From the NCBI GenBank assembly GCA_002929135.1, contig PESC01000006.1:1-64000 (forward strand): 64,000 nt of DNA. The letters are read 5' to 3'. A program made the position numbers and the translations under genes. The DNA comes from Methylomonas sp. (lineage in GTDB: Bacteria > Pseudomonadota > Gammaproteobacteria > Methylococcales > Methylomonadaceae). This document shows, one piece after another, positions 44,146 through 54,182 of the stretch; the stretch's first letter is position 1; each line of letters opens with the position of its first letter. The notes under the pieces are model-generated. The model was not told the origin of the DNA and did no database searches. It was given only the letters and a program-made list of their open reading frames with translations.

Positions 44146-45426
44146 ATGACGACATCCTACCGCACACTATCCGTCGGCTTGCTGGCCATGGCGACTTGTC
44201 TACCGGCCCAGGCCAATCTCACCAAAGAGATCGAAGACGCGCTCAATTTTTACCACTACGGCAGCAAGGGCGCGGTAAAGCTGGACGTGAACTATCGCTG
44301 GGAGAATGTCAATGAATACGCGGGTCAGCGCATTCCCGGCTCGGTGCCACCCAGAACGGTCGAAACCGGCAATGCCAACACCATAAGAATGCGTCTCGGC
44401 CTGCTGTCGCCAACGTTTTACGGTATTCAGGCTTACGCCGAGTACGAAGGCAACCATGCGATGCAGGAGGATTACAACAGCACGCGCAACAACCTCAGGC
44501 AGTATTCAGTCGTTGCCGACCCCGACAAGGACGAACTCAACCAGGCCTGGCTGAGCTACAAAGGCATTCCGGACACCTTGGTCAAGGTGGGCCGTCAGCG
44601 CATCAAATTCGATGACGACCGCTTCATCGGTAACGTTGGCTGGCGGCAACTGGAGATGACTTACGATTCGGTCCTGTTCACCCACAACAACCAAACCTTG
44701 TTCGGTTTGACGGCGAATGTCGGTTACATCGACAGCGTGCGCAGCATCTTTTCAACCAAGCAATCAATGAACTCGCCCATCCTCAACCTGAATTACAAGG
44801 TGGGCGACTGGGGCAACCTGATTGGCTACGGCTACTGGCTGGATTACCGCGAGCCGGAGAACTTTCATTTGTCGTCGCAAACCTACGGCTTGCGCTTCAA
44901 TGGCAAATCACCGCAGTTTTTCGACCATTTCAGCACCGTTTACACCGCCGAATGGGGGCATCAGGCCGATTACAGCGACAACCCCAACCGTTATGACGCC
45001 GACCGCATCAATTTGATGGGCGGCCTGAGCGCCTACGGCCTGACCGTATCCGGAGCGGTCGAACAGCTCAATGGTTATGGTCGCAACCGCACCTTCAACA
45101 CGCCGCTCGGCACCAACCACGCCTTCCAGGGCTGGGCGGATTTGTTCATCAACCCGATGAACAACGACACCTTGGGTCAAGGTATTCGCGACGTATTCGC
45201 CACGGTGACCTACAAATTGATGAATGACACGCTGACGCTGGTCGGCGCCTACCACGACTTCAGCGACGACACCGGCAAAATGCAGTTCGGCAAGGAATGG
45301 AACTTCTCGGCGCAAAAGAAATTCGGCAAGCATTACACCCTGCTGGCCAAGTACGCCAATTACAACGCCGACAGCTATGCCACCGACACGCAAAGAATCT
45401 GGATGGAGGCCAACGTCAGTTTCTGA
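44146..45426 (+). CDS. Alginate-export-family outer-membrane porin
   Basis: A 426-residue outer-membrane beta-barrel. A signal peptide is cleaved after QA near residue 23; the mature chain starts NLTKEIEDALNFYHYG and alternates through to a C-terminal aromatic, WMEANVSF, recognised by the BAM machinery. The family includes AlgE-like barrels, but no alginate genes are present and it is 49 bp after nrtCD with a GAGG ribosome site, so uptake of nitrate or another anion across the outer membrane is the likely task. Ended by the hairpin at 45450-45470. Confidence 0.82.
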   Translation: MTTSYRTLSVGLLAMATCLPAQANLTKEIEDALNFYHYGSKGAVKLDVNYRWENVNEYAGQRIPGSVPPRTVETGNANTIRMRLGLLSPTFYGIQAYAEYEGNHAMQEDYNSTRNNLRQYSVVADPDKDELNQAWLSYKGIPDTLVKVGRQRIKFDDDRFIGNVGWRQLEMTYDSVLFTHNNQTLFGLTANVGYIDSVRSIFSTKQSMNSPILNLNYKVGDWGNLIGYGYWLDYREPENFHLSSQTYGLRFNGKSPQFFDHFSTVYTAEWGHQADYSDNPNRYDADRINLMGGLSAYGLTVSGAVEQLNGYGRNRTFNTPLGTNHAFQGWADLFINPMNNDTLGQGIRDVFATVTYKLMNDTLTLVGAYHDFSDDTGKMQFGKEWNFSAQKKFGKHYTLLAKYANYNADSYATDTQRIWMEANVSF

Positions 45427-45449
45427 AGCACGCTGTTCGGGTTTTCTTG

Positions 45450-45470
45450 TTCCCACGCTCCGCGTGGGAA
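45450..45470. repeat. REP-like hairpin at end of nrt operon
   Basis: Nine-bp perfect stem TTCCCACGC / GCGTGGGAA with a TCC loop. Same family as 26355-26379. Confidence 0.78.
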
Positions 45471-45558
45471 TCCAGACCAGCCCCGATGCACAGGGCCGCG
45501 CATGGTTAACGCCGACAATGCCAGCGGCAAATATCAGAAAAGCCCGATATGAGCGTAG

Positions 45559-46611
<1,053 letters not shown>

Positions 46612-46645
46612 TGCGGGCACGCCTGCGCAAACCCGAAAAAGCCCG

Positions 46646-47338
46646 ATGGCCTTACGCATCCTGGATGCTGGCAATCCAAACCAGGCCTTCCCCGATTGCG
46701 AGCAGGCGTTGTCTGAACCGGACGGCTTGCTGGCCATCGGTGGCTGTTTGTCGCCCGAGCGATTGATCAACGCCTATCGCAGCGGCCTGTTTCCCTGGTA
46801 CAACCCCGGCGAGCCGATTTTGTGGTGGTCGCCTGATCCGCGTCTTGTTTTGCTGCCAGCGCATTTGGTTGTGTCAAAAAGTCTGCGAAAAACCCTGCGC
46901 AAACGGCTGTTCGACCTGAGTTTCGACCGGGCCTTCAACGAGGTGATCGATGCCTGTTCGTCGCCGCGCAGCTATGCCAGCGAAACCTGGATCAGTCAGG
47001 AGATGCAACAGGCTTATCAGACGCTCCACGGGATGGGTATCGCCCACAGCGTCGAAGCCTGGCAAGACGGCAAACTGGTCGGCGGCCTTTACGGCGTTGC
47101 CATCGGCAGGGTGTTTTTCGGTGAGTCGATGTTTCATCGGGTGACCGACGCCTCCAAGGTGGCATTCATCCATGCCGTTGAGCAGCTTGTCGACTGGGGT
47201 TATGAACTGATCGACTGCCAGGTGTCGACCGAACATCTGTTGAGCCTGGGCGCGGAAGAAATGCCACGCACCCATTTCATTCAACGCATTGGCTCATTGT
47301 GTGGCCAATCCCCCAAACCAACGGCATGGACGCTATGA
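46646..47338 (+). CDS. aat: Leucyl/phenylalanyl-tRNA-protein transferase
   Basis: N-end-rule enzyme that adds Leu or Phe to N-terminal Lys/Arg of substrate proteins for ClpS-ClpAP degradation. 230 residues with the family signature FPWYNPGEPILWWSPDPRLV and the conserved IDCQVSTEHLLSLGA near the C-terminus. Start at 46646 (MALRILDAG); an earlier start lies inside trxB. Its stop overlaps the bpt start (ATGA). Confidence 0.95.
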   Translation: MALRILDAGNPNQAFPDCEQALSEPDGLLAIGGCLSPERLINAYRSGLFPWYNPGEPILWWSPDPRLVLLPAHLVVSKSLRKTLRKRLFDLSFDRAFNEVIDACSSPRSYASETWISQEMQQAYQTLHGMGIAHSVEAWQDGKLVGGLYGVAIGRVFFGESMFHRVTDASKVAFIHAVEQLVDWGYELIDCQVSTEHLLSLGAEEMPRTHFIQRIGSLCGQSPKPTAWTL

Positions 47339-48051
47339 CCTCGATTCCTCTGTGGCTGACCGATGAACAAGCTTGCGGCTATCTGCCAGGGCGCATGGCA
47401 CGTTCCGCCGCCATTTTTCCGGGCATTGCGCTGGATACGTCGCTGTACGCAGCGCTGTTGCCGCAAGGCTTTCGTCGTTCCGGCGACCAGGTTTATCGCC
47501 CGCATTGTCAGACCTGCCACGCCTGCACACCAACCCGGGTGCTCGTCCATCACTTCAAGCCGGATCGCAGGCAAAAACGCTGCTGGCAGCGCAACCTAAG
47601 GACGCAGATCATCATCAAGCCCGCGCGATTCGACGCCGAGCATTTCGAACTGTATCGCCGCTACCAGTTGGCCCGCCATGATGAAGCGCAAAACCGGGTT
47701 ATCGGGCGTGACGATTACGTGGAATTTCTGACCAGCACCTGGTGCGACACCTGGTTTGTGGAATTCAGAATCGACGACCAGCTGATGGCGGTTGCCGTCG
47801 TCGATGTGCTGGACACAGCCTTGTCGGCGGTTTACACCTTTTTCGATCCGCTTTGCGACAAGCCAAGCCCTGGTGTGTTCGCCATACTTTGGCAAATCGA
47901 AAAGGCCAGAACTCTGGGCCTGCCTCATGTGTACCTGGGTTATTGGATAGAGGACTGCCGTAAAATGGCCTACAAAATTCAATATCAACCTCTGGAAGGC
48001 CTGATCGATAGCCAATGGCAGCCGCTCCCCTGCCACATCCTCAACCGCTGA
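47335..48051 (+). CDS. bpt: Aspartate/glutamate leucyltransferase (bacterial arginyltransferase family)
   Basis: A 238-residue ATE-family transferase that attaches Leu to N-terminal Asp/Glu, completing the N-end rule with Aat. The Cys cluster CQTCHACTPTRV, the RRQKRCWQRN segment and LGYWIEDCRKMAYK near the C-terminus are diagnostic. Length fits Bpt rather than eukaryotic-type ATE1. Translationally coupled to aat. In many relatives infA follows; here a SirB2 gene does. Confidence 0.93.
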   Translation: MTSIPLWLTDEQACGYLPGRMARSAAIFPGIALDTSLYAALLPQGFRRSGDQVYRPHCQTCHACTPTRVLVHHFKPDRRQKRCWQRNLRTQIIIKPARFDAEHFELYRRYQLARHDEAQNRVIGRDDYVEFLTSTWCDTWFVEFRIDDQLMAVAVVDVLDTALSAVYTFFDPLCDKPSPGVFAILWQIEKARTLGLPHVYLGYWIEDCRKMAYKIQYQPLEGLIDSQWQPLPCHILNR

Positions 48052-48178
48052 ACCAGGTTGAGGATTTGAGGCGGGCGAATCCTTACCATCCCCCCAACCG
48101 ACTTCGCCCCTTGGCTCTCCCGGAGGGAGGAAACGGGAGCGAGACTTGAAAACCCTTGAAATCTGGAGCTTGCATCGT

Positions 48179-48586
48179 ATGAAACACTTGCATTTATTGT
48201 TTGTCGCCCTGGCGTTCGCCAGTTTTGCCGGTCGTTTGGCGCTGGCCGAATTCAAGCCGGACATGCTGGCGCAGAAATGGCTGAAAATTGCCCCCCACGT
48301 CATTGCCGCCTTGTTGCTGCTCAGTGGCATCGCACTGGTTTTTCAAGGCCGCTGGCTGGAAGGCGACTATGGCTGGATCGTTGCCAAAGTTGTGGTTTTA
48401 CCGATCTTCATCGTTCTGGGCTTGCTGGCGATGAAGCGCGAGGGAACCGCTCGCTGGGGCTTTGCAGGCGGTGCTCTGCTGTGCTTTTTGTACATCGCCA
48501 AGGTTGCCGTCAGCAAAACGGTTTTTCCGCTTTCCAAGGTCTCCGTGGGAACCCATGCCGAGCTTGATACACAGCGCAGCGCATGA
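48179..48586 (+). CDS. SirB2 family membrane protein
   Basis: A 135-residue inner-membrane protein with about four helices (HLLFVALAFASFAGRL, VIAALLLLSGIALVF, VVLPIFIVLGLLAM, GGALLCFLYIAKVAV) in the SirB2 pattern. Function is not established. The start at 48179 follows GGAG; an earlier in-frame start at 48146 gives a non-hydrophobic lead. The last ~20 residues (SVGTHAELDTQRSA) are encoded by a TTCCCAC-family repeat remnant. Confidence 0.82.
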   Translation: MKHLHLLFVALAFASFAGRLALAEFKPDMLAQKWLKIAPHVIAALLLLSGIALVFQGRWLEGDYGWIVAKVVVLPIFIVLGLLAMKREGTARWGFAGGALLCFLYIAKVAVSKTVFPLSKVSVGTHAELDTQRSA

Positions 48587-48660
48587 TGACGGGGGCAAGC
48601 GCAAAACAGACGCGCTCGTAGCGGTATCATGCTGCCTTTTCAACACAGTCGGAAAAATCT

Positions 48661-51555
48661 ATGAGCCTTTATGCGTCGCTGTCCGGGCAGGGTGTGCATC
48701 TGCCGCCCGCCTTGCAAGCCTGGGCGAACGGTTTTTGCCAGCAGCTCGACGACACACTGTCGCCTGCCGATCGGTCTGCGCTCGATAACCCGGCGTTTCG
48801 TGCTGCGGCGCTGAAAGTCTGTGCCTGTAGCCAGTTTGTTGCCGACAACTGGCTGCGTCATCCGTCTGTACTGACCGATCTCGTCGCCTCGGGCGATTTA
48901 TTTTCCAGCGAATACCGCGCGGCCTATGCCGATGTCATGTCGGGGTGGTCGTGCGAAACCGAGCCGGACATGGCGCGGCACTTGCGGTTATTGCGGCGGC
49001 GGGAAATGCTGCGTATCGCTTGGCGCGATCTGGCGGGTTGGGCCGATCTCGACGAAACCTTGCGCGATTTGACCGCACTGGCAGAAGTCTGCATACAGAC
49101 CGCGCTGGATTTCCTCTACCGCCAGGCCTGCCAACGCTGGGGAACGCCAACACTGGCCGACGGTACGCCGTTCAATCTGGTGGTGCTAGGCATGGGCAAG
49201 CTCGGTGCCTGGGAGCTGAATTATTCATCCGACATCGACCTGATTTTTGCCTATGCCGAAGACGGTTTGTTGACCGGCAAAAAAGACATCAGTCATGGCG
49301 AATTTTTCACCCGCATCTGCCGCTCGCTGGTGAAAATGCTGGATGAAACCACGGTAGACGGTTTCGTGTTTCGTACCGACATCCGACTGCGACCCTTCGG
49401 TGACAGCGGCCCGCTCATCATGAATTTCGACGGCATGGAGCAGTACTACCTGACCCAGGCCCGCGAATGGGAACGCTACGCCATGATTAAAGCCCGGCAG
49501 GTGGCGGGCGACATTGAAACCGGCAAGCTGCTGGTTGACACCATCAAGCCCTTCGTCTACCGCCGCTACCTCGATTACGGCGCCTTCGAGGAGCTGCGCG
49601 CGCTCAAGTTTCAGATTACCCAGGAACTCAGGCGCAAGGATCGCATGGACAACGTCAAACTCGGCCCCGGCGGCATCCGCGAAGTCGAATTCATCGGCCA
49701 GGCCTTCCAGTTGATTCGCGGCGGTCACGAAAGCGCACTGCGCCAGCGCGAGATTCAAGCCGTTCTGCAAACCCTGGGCGAACTGGGTTTGATGACCCAC
49801 GACGACGTGGCGACGCTGCAATTTGCCTACCGCTTTTTGCGCCGCGTCGAAAACCACATTCAGCAATATCAGGACAAACAAACCCACGATTTGCCCAGCG
49901 ATGCCCAGGTGCGGCTGATTCTGGCCTATTCACTGGATTTCGATGACTGGGACAGCTTCAAGCGCGAACTCGATGACATCCGCGCCCGCGTCCATGACAT
50001 TTTCGAGCAGGTGTTTTCACTCAACGACCAAGACAGGCAGCGCATGGCGGCCCGCATGATCTGGCTCGGCGCCGATGATGATCAAGCACTGGACGCTCTG
50101 GCGACCTATGGTTTCAGCGATCCCGTCGCCTGTTTGGCGGCGATGGCCGATTTCAAAACCTCGCATTCAGTCAAACGCATGAGCGCCAAAGGTGCCGGTG
50201 TGCTCGACCGGCTGATGCCGCTGCTGCTCGACAGCCTTGCGGACATCGAGGCCCGCGATGTCACGCTCAAGCGTCTGCTGACCTTGTTCCAGGCCGTGGC
50301 CGGGCGCAGTGTTTATCTGGCGCTGCTGGCGGAAAACCCCGGCGCCCTGGCGCAATTGCTCAAGCTGGCCTCGCTCAGCCCGTGGCTGTGCGACTACCTG
50401 GCGCAGTACCCGATTCTGTTCGACGAACTGCTACACCCCGCCACACTGTACGAACCGCTGAAAAAATCCCAGCTGATTGCCGATCTGACGCGCGAGCTTC
50501 AGGGAGTGGACAGCCAGGACAGTGAGCGCTTGATGGTTGTTCTGCGCCAGTTCAAGCACCAGAACGTGCTGCGTGTTGCGGCGGCCGACCTGATGGGCGT
50601 CATCCCGGTCATGGTGGTCAGCGACTACCTCACCTGGATTGCCGAGGCCATTCTGCACCATGTGCTGCAACGCGCCTGGCACATGCTGGCCGATAGACAC
50701 GGTTGCCCGCCCGGCAGCCACTACGACCCGCCGGGCGGCCTGGCCATCATCGCCTTTGGCAAATTCGGCGGTATCGAACTGGGCTACGGTTCCGATCTGG
50801 ATATGGTCTTCGTTTACGACTGCGACGACGACAATGCTCTCACCGACGGCGACAAACCCATCAACTGCGGCCAGTTTTATCTGCGCCTGGGGCAAAAGAT
50901 TCGCCACATTCTCGACACCAAACTACTGTCCGGCGTGTTGTACGACATTGATCTGCGTTTGCGCCCCAACGGCGACTCCGGCGTGTTGGTCACTCACATC
51001 GCTTCTTACGAACAGTATTTGCGCGAATCGGCCTGGACCTGGGAACACCAGGCACTGGTGCGGGCGCGATTCGTTGCCGGTGATGAAGCGCTGAAACAGG
51101 CATTCGAAGCCATACGCCAACGCATACTGGCGCTGCCGCGCGATGTCGCCGTGCTCAGGCGCGACGTGCGCGACATGCGCCAGAAGATGCGTGACAGCCA
51201 GAAGACAGGCGGCACCCAGGCTAACAAAAACGCCCCGGTGTTCGATCTCAAGCAGGGCAAGGGCGGCATCGCCGACATCGAATTCATCGTGCAATTCGGT
51301 GTCTTGGCCGAAGCTCAGCACAATCCGGCGCTGGCGCAGTGGACCGACAACGTCCGCCTGCTGGAATCGCTGGCAGCACATGGCTTCATGAGCAGCGAAG
51401 ACGCCGCCATGCTGAAGCAGGCCTACTGCCATTACCGCGATGTTGGCCATCATCGGCTATTGCAAGGCGAAAGCGGCGTGACCGACGCTGCCGATTTCGC
51501 CAATTTGCGTCGCGGTGTCGAGGCGTTGTGGAACCAGTTTATCGGCGCGGCGTAA
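48661..51555 (+). CDS. glnE: Glutamine synthetase adenylyltransferase / deadenylase
   Basis: Bifunctional regulator of glutamine synthetase: adenylylates it in nitrogen excess and deadenylylates it in limitation, under PII control. 964 residues, two nucleotidyltransferase domains: MGKLGAWELNYSSDIDLIF near 177-195 and FGKFGGIELGYGSDLDMVF near 698-716, each with the G-S/D-x-D-L-D pattern, plus helical linker domains. The ribosome site is weak. It is 75 bp after SirB2 and is followed by a hairpin (51559-51592). Confidence 0.96.
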   Translation: MSLYASLSGQGVHLPPALQAWANGFCQQLDDTLSPADRSALDNPAFRAAALKVCACSQFVADNWLRHPSVLTDLVASGDLFSSEYRAAYADVMSGWSCETEPDMARHLRLLRRREMLRIAWRDLAGWADLDETLRDLTALAEVCIQTALDFLYRQACQRWGTPTLADGTPFNLVVLGMGKLGAWELNYSSDIDLIFAYAEDGLLTGKKDISHGEFFTRICRSLVKMLDETTVDGFVFRTDIRLRPFGDSGPLIMNFDGMEQYYLTQAREWERYAMIKARQVAGDIETGKLLVDTIKPFVYRRYLDYGAFEELRALKFQITQELRRKDRMDNVKLGPGGIREVEFIGQAFQLIRGGHESALRQREIQAVLQTLGELGLMTHDDVATLQFAYRFLRRVENHIQQYQDKQTHDLPSDAQVRLILAYSLDFDDWDSFKRELDDIRARVHDIFEQVFSLNDQDRQRMAARMIWLGADDDQALDALATYGFSDPVACLAAMADFKTSHSVKRMSAKGAGVLDRLMPLLLDSLADIEARDVTLKRLLTLFQAVAGRSVYLALLAENPGALAQLLKLASLSPWLCDYLAQYPILFDELLHPATLYEPLKKSQLIADLTRELQGVDSQDSERLMVVLRQFKHQNVLRVAAADLMGVIPVMVVSDYLTWIAEAILHHVLQRAWHMLADRHGCPPGSHYDPPGGLAIIAFGKFGGIELGYGSDLDMVFVYDCDDDNALTDGDKPINCGQFYLRLGQKIRHILDTKLLSGVLYDIDLRLRPNGDSGVLVTHIASYEQYLRESAWTWEHQALVRARFVAGDEALKQAFEAIRQRILALPRDVAVLRRDVRDMRQKMRDSQKTGGTQANKNAPVFDLKQGKGGIADIEFIVQFGVLAEAQHNPALAQWTDNVRLLESLAAHGFMSSEDAAMLKQAYCHYRDVGHHRLLQGESGVTDAADFANLRRGVEALWNQFIGAA

Positions 51556-51558
51556 GTG

Positions 51559-51592
51559 TTCCCACGCAGAGCGTTTCGCGCTGCGTGCGGGA
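51559..51592. repeat. REP-like hairpin after glnE
   Basis: TTCCCACGCAGAGCG / GCGCTGCGTGCGGGAA, an imperfect long stem four bases after the glnE stop; the divergent member of the family. May act as bidirectional terminator with the convergent hydrolase gene. Confidence 0.6.
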
Positions 51593-51629
51593 AAGAGGCC
51601 GACCGCAGTCGGCGTCTGTTCCTCCAGAT

Positions 51630-52412
51630 TCAGGCCGCTAAAAACCGCATGACTTCTTGCCACCATGGCTGTTGGGCGCCCATGGGCAAGGTATTGTGTC
51701 TTGCGTTTTCAAAACGCCAGAGTTTTTTCCGCCCAGGAAAAGCCTCAAATAAAGCCAGTGTGCGCTGATTGGGCACAATTTCATCCTGTCCGGCCAAGAC
51801 TACCGCAATTGAACCTTGATAGTTTTGAAGATGGGAAACCGAGTCATACCGATCCAACAGCAACCAGCCAGCCAGAAAATACCAATAATGGTGTTGGGCA
51901 ACCTTGGCCATGGAATCGAATGGGGTAATCAGAAGCAAGCCTTTTGCCGACACTTCGCCTGAGGCCACAATGCCGGATACCACACCACTGCCAAGCGATT
52001 CGCCGCATAGAAACAAAGGCCCGTCAAAGTCGCGCAAGGCCTGTTTGGCGGTAGCGATGCCGTCCTGGATTAGCACGGTTTCTGAAGGGCTTCCGCTACG
52101 GGTGCCGTATCCCGGGTATTCGGCGAGAATGACGCGGTATCCCAATCGTTGCAATGCATCCATGTAATACGTCCGATCCATTGCGCTACCTGCATTGCCA
52201 TGAAAAACCAGGATGGTGCCTTGCGGATTAGTCAGTTTTTCTTCGCGTATAAACCCGCGTAACTCGCCAGAAGACGGCCAAGGTTGCAAGTTGGCCGATG
52301 CCATTCGGTTTTCCATTTCGCTCTGGGTAAGCCTGTCGGGAAAATAGATCAACTGGCGCTGTAGCAAAAAAACCGCGAGAACAATGAGCAGGTAGTTCAG
52401 TAACAAAGACAT
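51630..52412 (-). CDS. BEM46-type alpha/beta hydrolase
   Basis: A 260-residue hydrolase with an N-terminal membrane anchor (LLNYLLIVLAVFLLQ). HGNAGSAMDR is the oxyanion region, the nucleophile is Ser in GESLGSGV, the acid Asp in LAGQDEIVP and the His in NARHNTLP. This is the BEM46/YfhR group of predicted membrane-associated esterases; substrate unknown. Start uncertain between 52412 and 52430, neither with a strong ribosome site. Divergent from recJ with only ~27 bp between starts. Confidence 0.82.
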   Translation of the reverse strand: MSLLLNYLLIVLAVFLLQRQLIYFPDRLTQSEMENRMASANLQPWPSSGELRGFIREEKLTNPQGTILVFHGNAGSAMDRTYYMDALQRLGYRVILAEYPGYGTRSGSPSETVLIQDGIATAKQALRDFDGPLFLCGESLGSGVVSGIVASGEVSAKGLLLITPFDSMAKVAQHHYWYFLAGWLLLDRYDSVSHLQNYQGSIAVVLAGQDEIVPNQRTLALFEAFPGRKKLWRFENARHNTLPMGAQQPWWQEVMRFLAA

Positions 52413-52439
52413 GATGCACCGTAATTTCATTAGACAGAC

Positions 52440-54182
52440 ATGTATCTTCAAAGCGTTAAAAAAACCATTCAGCAACGGCCTGCGCTCGAAGCGTCGGCAT
52501 TAAGCATAACCGACCCGGTGCTGCGGCGTATTTTCGCCAGCCGGGGCGTGCGTTCGGACGACGAACTGGATCGTGCGCTGACCCGTCTGCCGTCGCCGTG
52601 GCTGCTGAGCGGGATGCAGGCCATGGTCGACCATCTGGTTGCTGCGCTCAACGCGCAAAAAGCCATTACCGTCGTCGCCGATTTCGATGCCGACGGCGCC
52701 ACTGCGTGTGCGCTGGCCATCAAGGGCCTGACCTTGCTGGGCGCGCAGCGGCTGAATTTCATCGTGCCCAACCGCTTCGAGTATGGTTATGGCCTGACGC
52801 CGGAAATCGTCGAATTAACCAAACTGCAACAGGCGCAAGTCATCATCACCGTCGATAACGGCATTTCCAGTCTCGATGGTGTGCAGGCCGCCAACGCCGC
52901 CGGTATTCAGGTGCTGGTGACCGATCATCACTTGCCGGGCGATACGCTGCCCGCCGCCGATGCCATCGTCAACCCCAATCTGCCGGGCGACAAGTTTCCC
53001 AGTCGCAACATCGCCGGTGTCGGTGTGATGTTTTACGTGCTGATGGCACTACGGATACGCTTGCGCGAGCGGCACTGGTTCGAGAAGCATGGCATTACCG
53101 AACCCAATCTGGCGCAATTATTGGATTATGTTGCGCTGGGCACGGTGGCCGACGTGGTGACGCTGGATCGGGTCAACCGCATTCTGGTGCATCAGGGCTT
53201 GTCGCGGATACGCGCTGGGCGTTGTCAGCCAGGCATACGCGCTTTGGCGCAGGTTGCTGGCCGGTCGCTGGCGCAGCTCGCTAGCGCCGACCTGGGTTTT
53301 GCCATTGCGCCGCGCCTCAATGCTGCTGGGCGCATGGATGATATGGCGCTGGGCATACGCTGTCTGTTGACCGATGACGATGCCTTGGCGAGCGACATGG
53401 CGGTTCAGCTCGATGCACTGAATCAGGATCGCAAGACCGTCGAAGGTCAGATGAGAACCCAAGCTTTGGCGCTGTTGGCCGACATGCGGGCACTGGACGA
53501 GAAGCATCTGTCGGCGGGCGTCTGTTTGTACGATGCCGATTGGCATCAGGGGGTGATCGGCATTCTGGCGGCACGCATCAAAGACCGGTTGCATCGGCCC
53601 GTGATCGCATTCGCACCGGCTGACAACGGTGACATCAAAGGTTCAGCGCGTTCTATACCGGGCGTGCATATCCGCGATGTGCTGGCCGACATCGCCGCCC
53701 GGTATCCCAAATTGCTGTCGAAATTCGGCGGTCATGCCATGGCGGCGGGCCTGAGCCTGAAATTGCACGATTACCCGCCGTTTGCGCTGGCGTTTGCCGA
53801 GGCAGTGGCGGCCCGGCTGGATCAGGCCGATCTCGATCAGAAAGTCTGGTCCGACGGCCAGCTCACCGAGAACGAAATGACACTGGATTTTGCCGACAGC
53901 GTACAGAATGCCGCCACCTGGGGCCAGGGGTTTCCCGAGCCGGTATTCGATGGTGTGTTCGATGTCATTCAATGCCGCATCGTCGGTCGGCAGCATCTGA
54001 AATTCGTGCTGCGCCTGCCGTTCAGTGCGTTGTTGATCGACGCCATCGCGTTTTTTGCCGACCAGCCGGAAAACTGGCTGGGTTGCCGCAAAATTGTTTG
54101 CGCCTACAGGCTGGACGCCAACGAATTCCGTAACCAACGCAATCTGCAATTGCAGTTGCACTATGTCGAACGATGGGAGTGA
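52440..54182 (+). CDS. recJ: Single-stranded-DNA-specific exonuclease RecJ
   Basis: A 5'-3' ssDNA exonuclease in RecFOR recombination and mismatch/base-excision repair. 580 residues (E. coli 577). DHH-family motifs: VADFDADGATA (~79-89), ITVDNGISS, the namesake DHH in VTDHHLPG (~160) and the DHHA1 domain with RSIPGVHIRDVL and SKFGGHAMAAGL. LNAAGRMDDMALG matches the conserved GRMxxA motif. The 3' end overlaps the next gene by 10 bp. Confidence 0.96.
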   Translation: MYLQSVKKTIQQRPALEASALSITDPVLRRIFASRGVRSDDELDRALTRLPSPWLLSGMQAMVDHLVAALNAQKAITVVADFDADGATACALAIKGLTLLGAQRLNFIVPNRFEYGYGLTPEIVELTKLQQAQVIITVDNGISSLDGVQAANAAGIQVLVTDHHLPGDTLPAADAIVNPNLPGDKFPSRNIAGVGVMFYVLMALRIRLRERHWFEKHGITEPNLAQLLDYVALGTVADVVTLDRVNRILVHQGLSRIRAGRCQPGIRALAQVAGRSLAQLASADLGFAIAPRLNAAGRMDDMALGIRCLLTDDDALASDMAVQLDALNQDRKTVEGQMRTQALALLADMRALDEKHLSAGVCLYDADWHQGVIGILAARIKDRLHRPVIAFAPADNGDIKGSARSIPGVHIRDVLADIAARYPKLLSKFGGHAMAAGLSLKLHDYPPFALAFAEAVAARLDQADLDQKVWSDGQLTENEMTLDFADSVQNAATWGQGFPEPVFDGVFDVIQCRIVGRQHLKFVLRLPFSALLIDAIAFFADQPENWLGCRKIVCAYRLDANEFRNQRNLQLQLHYVERWE

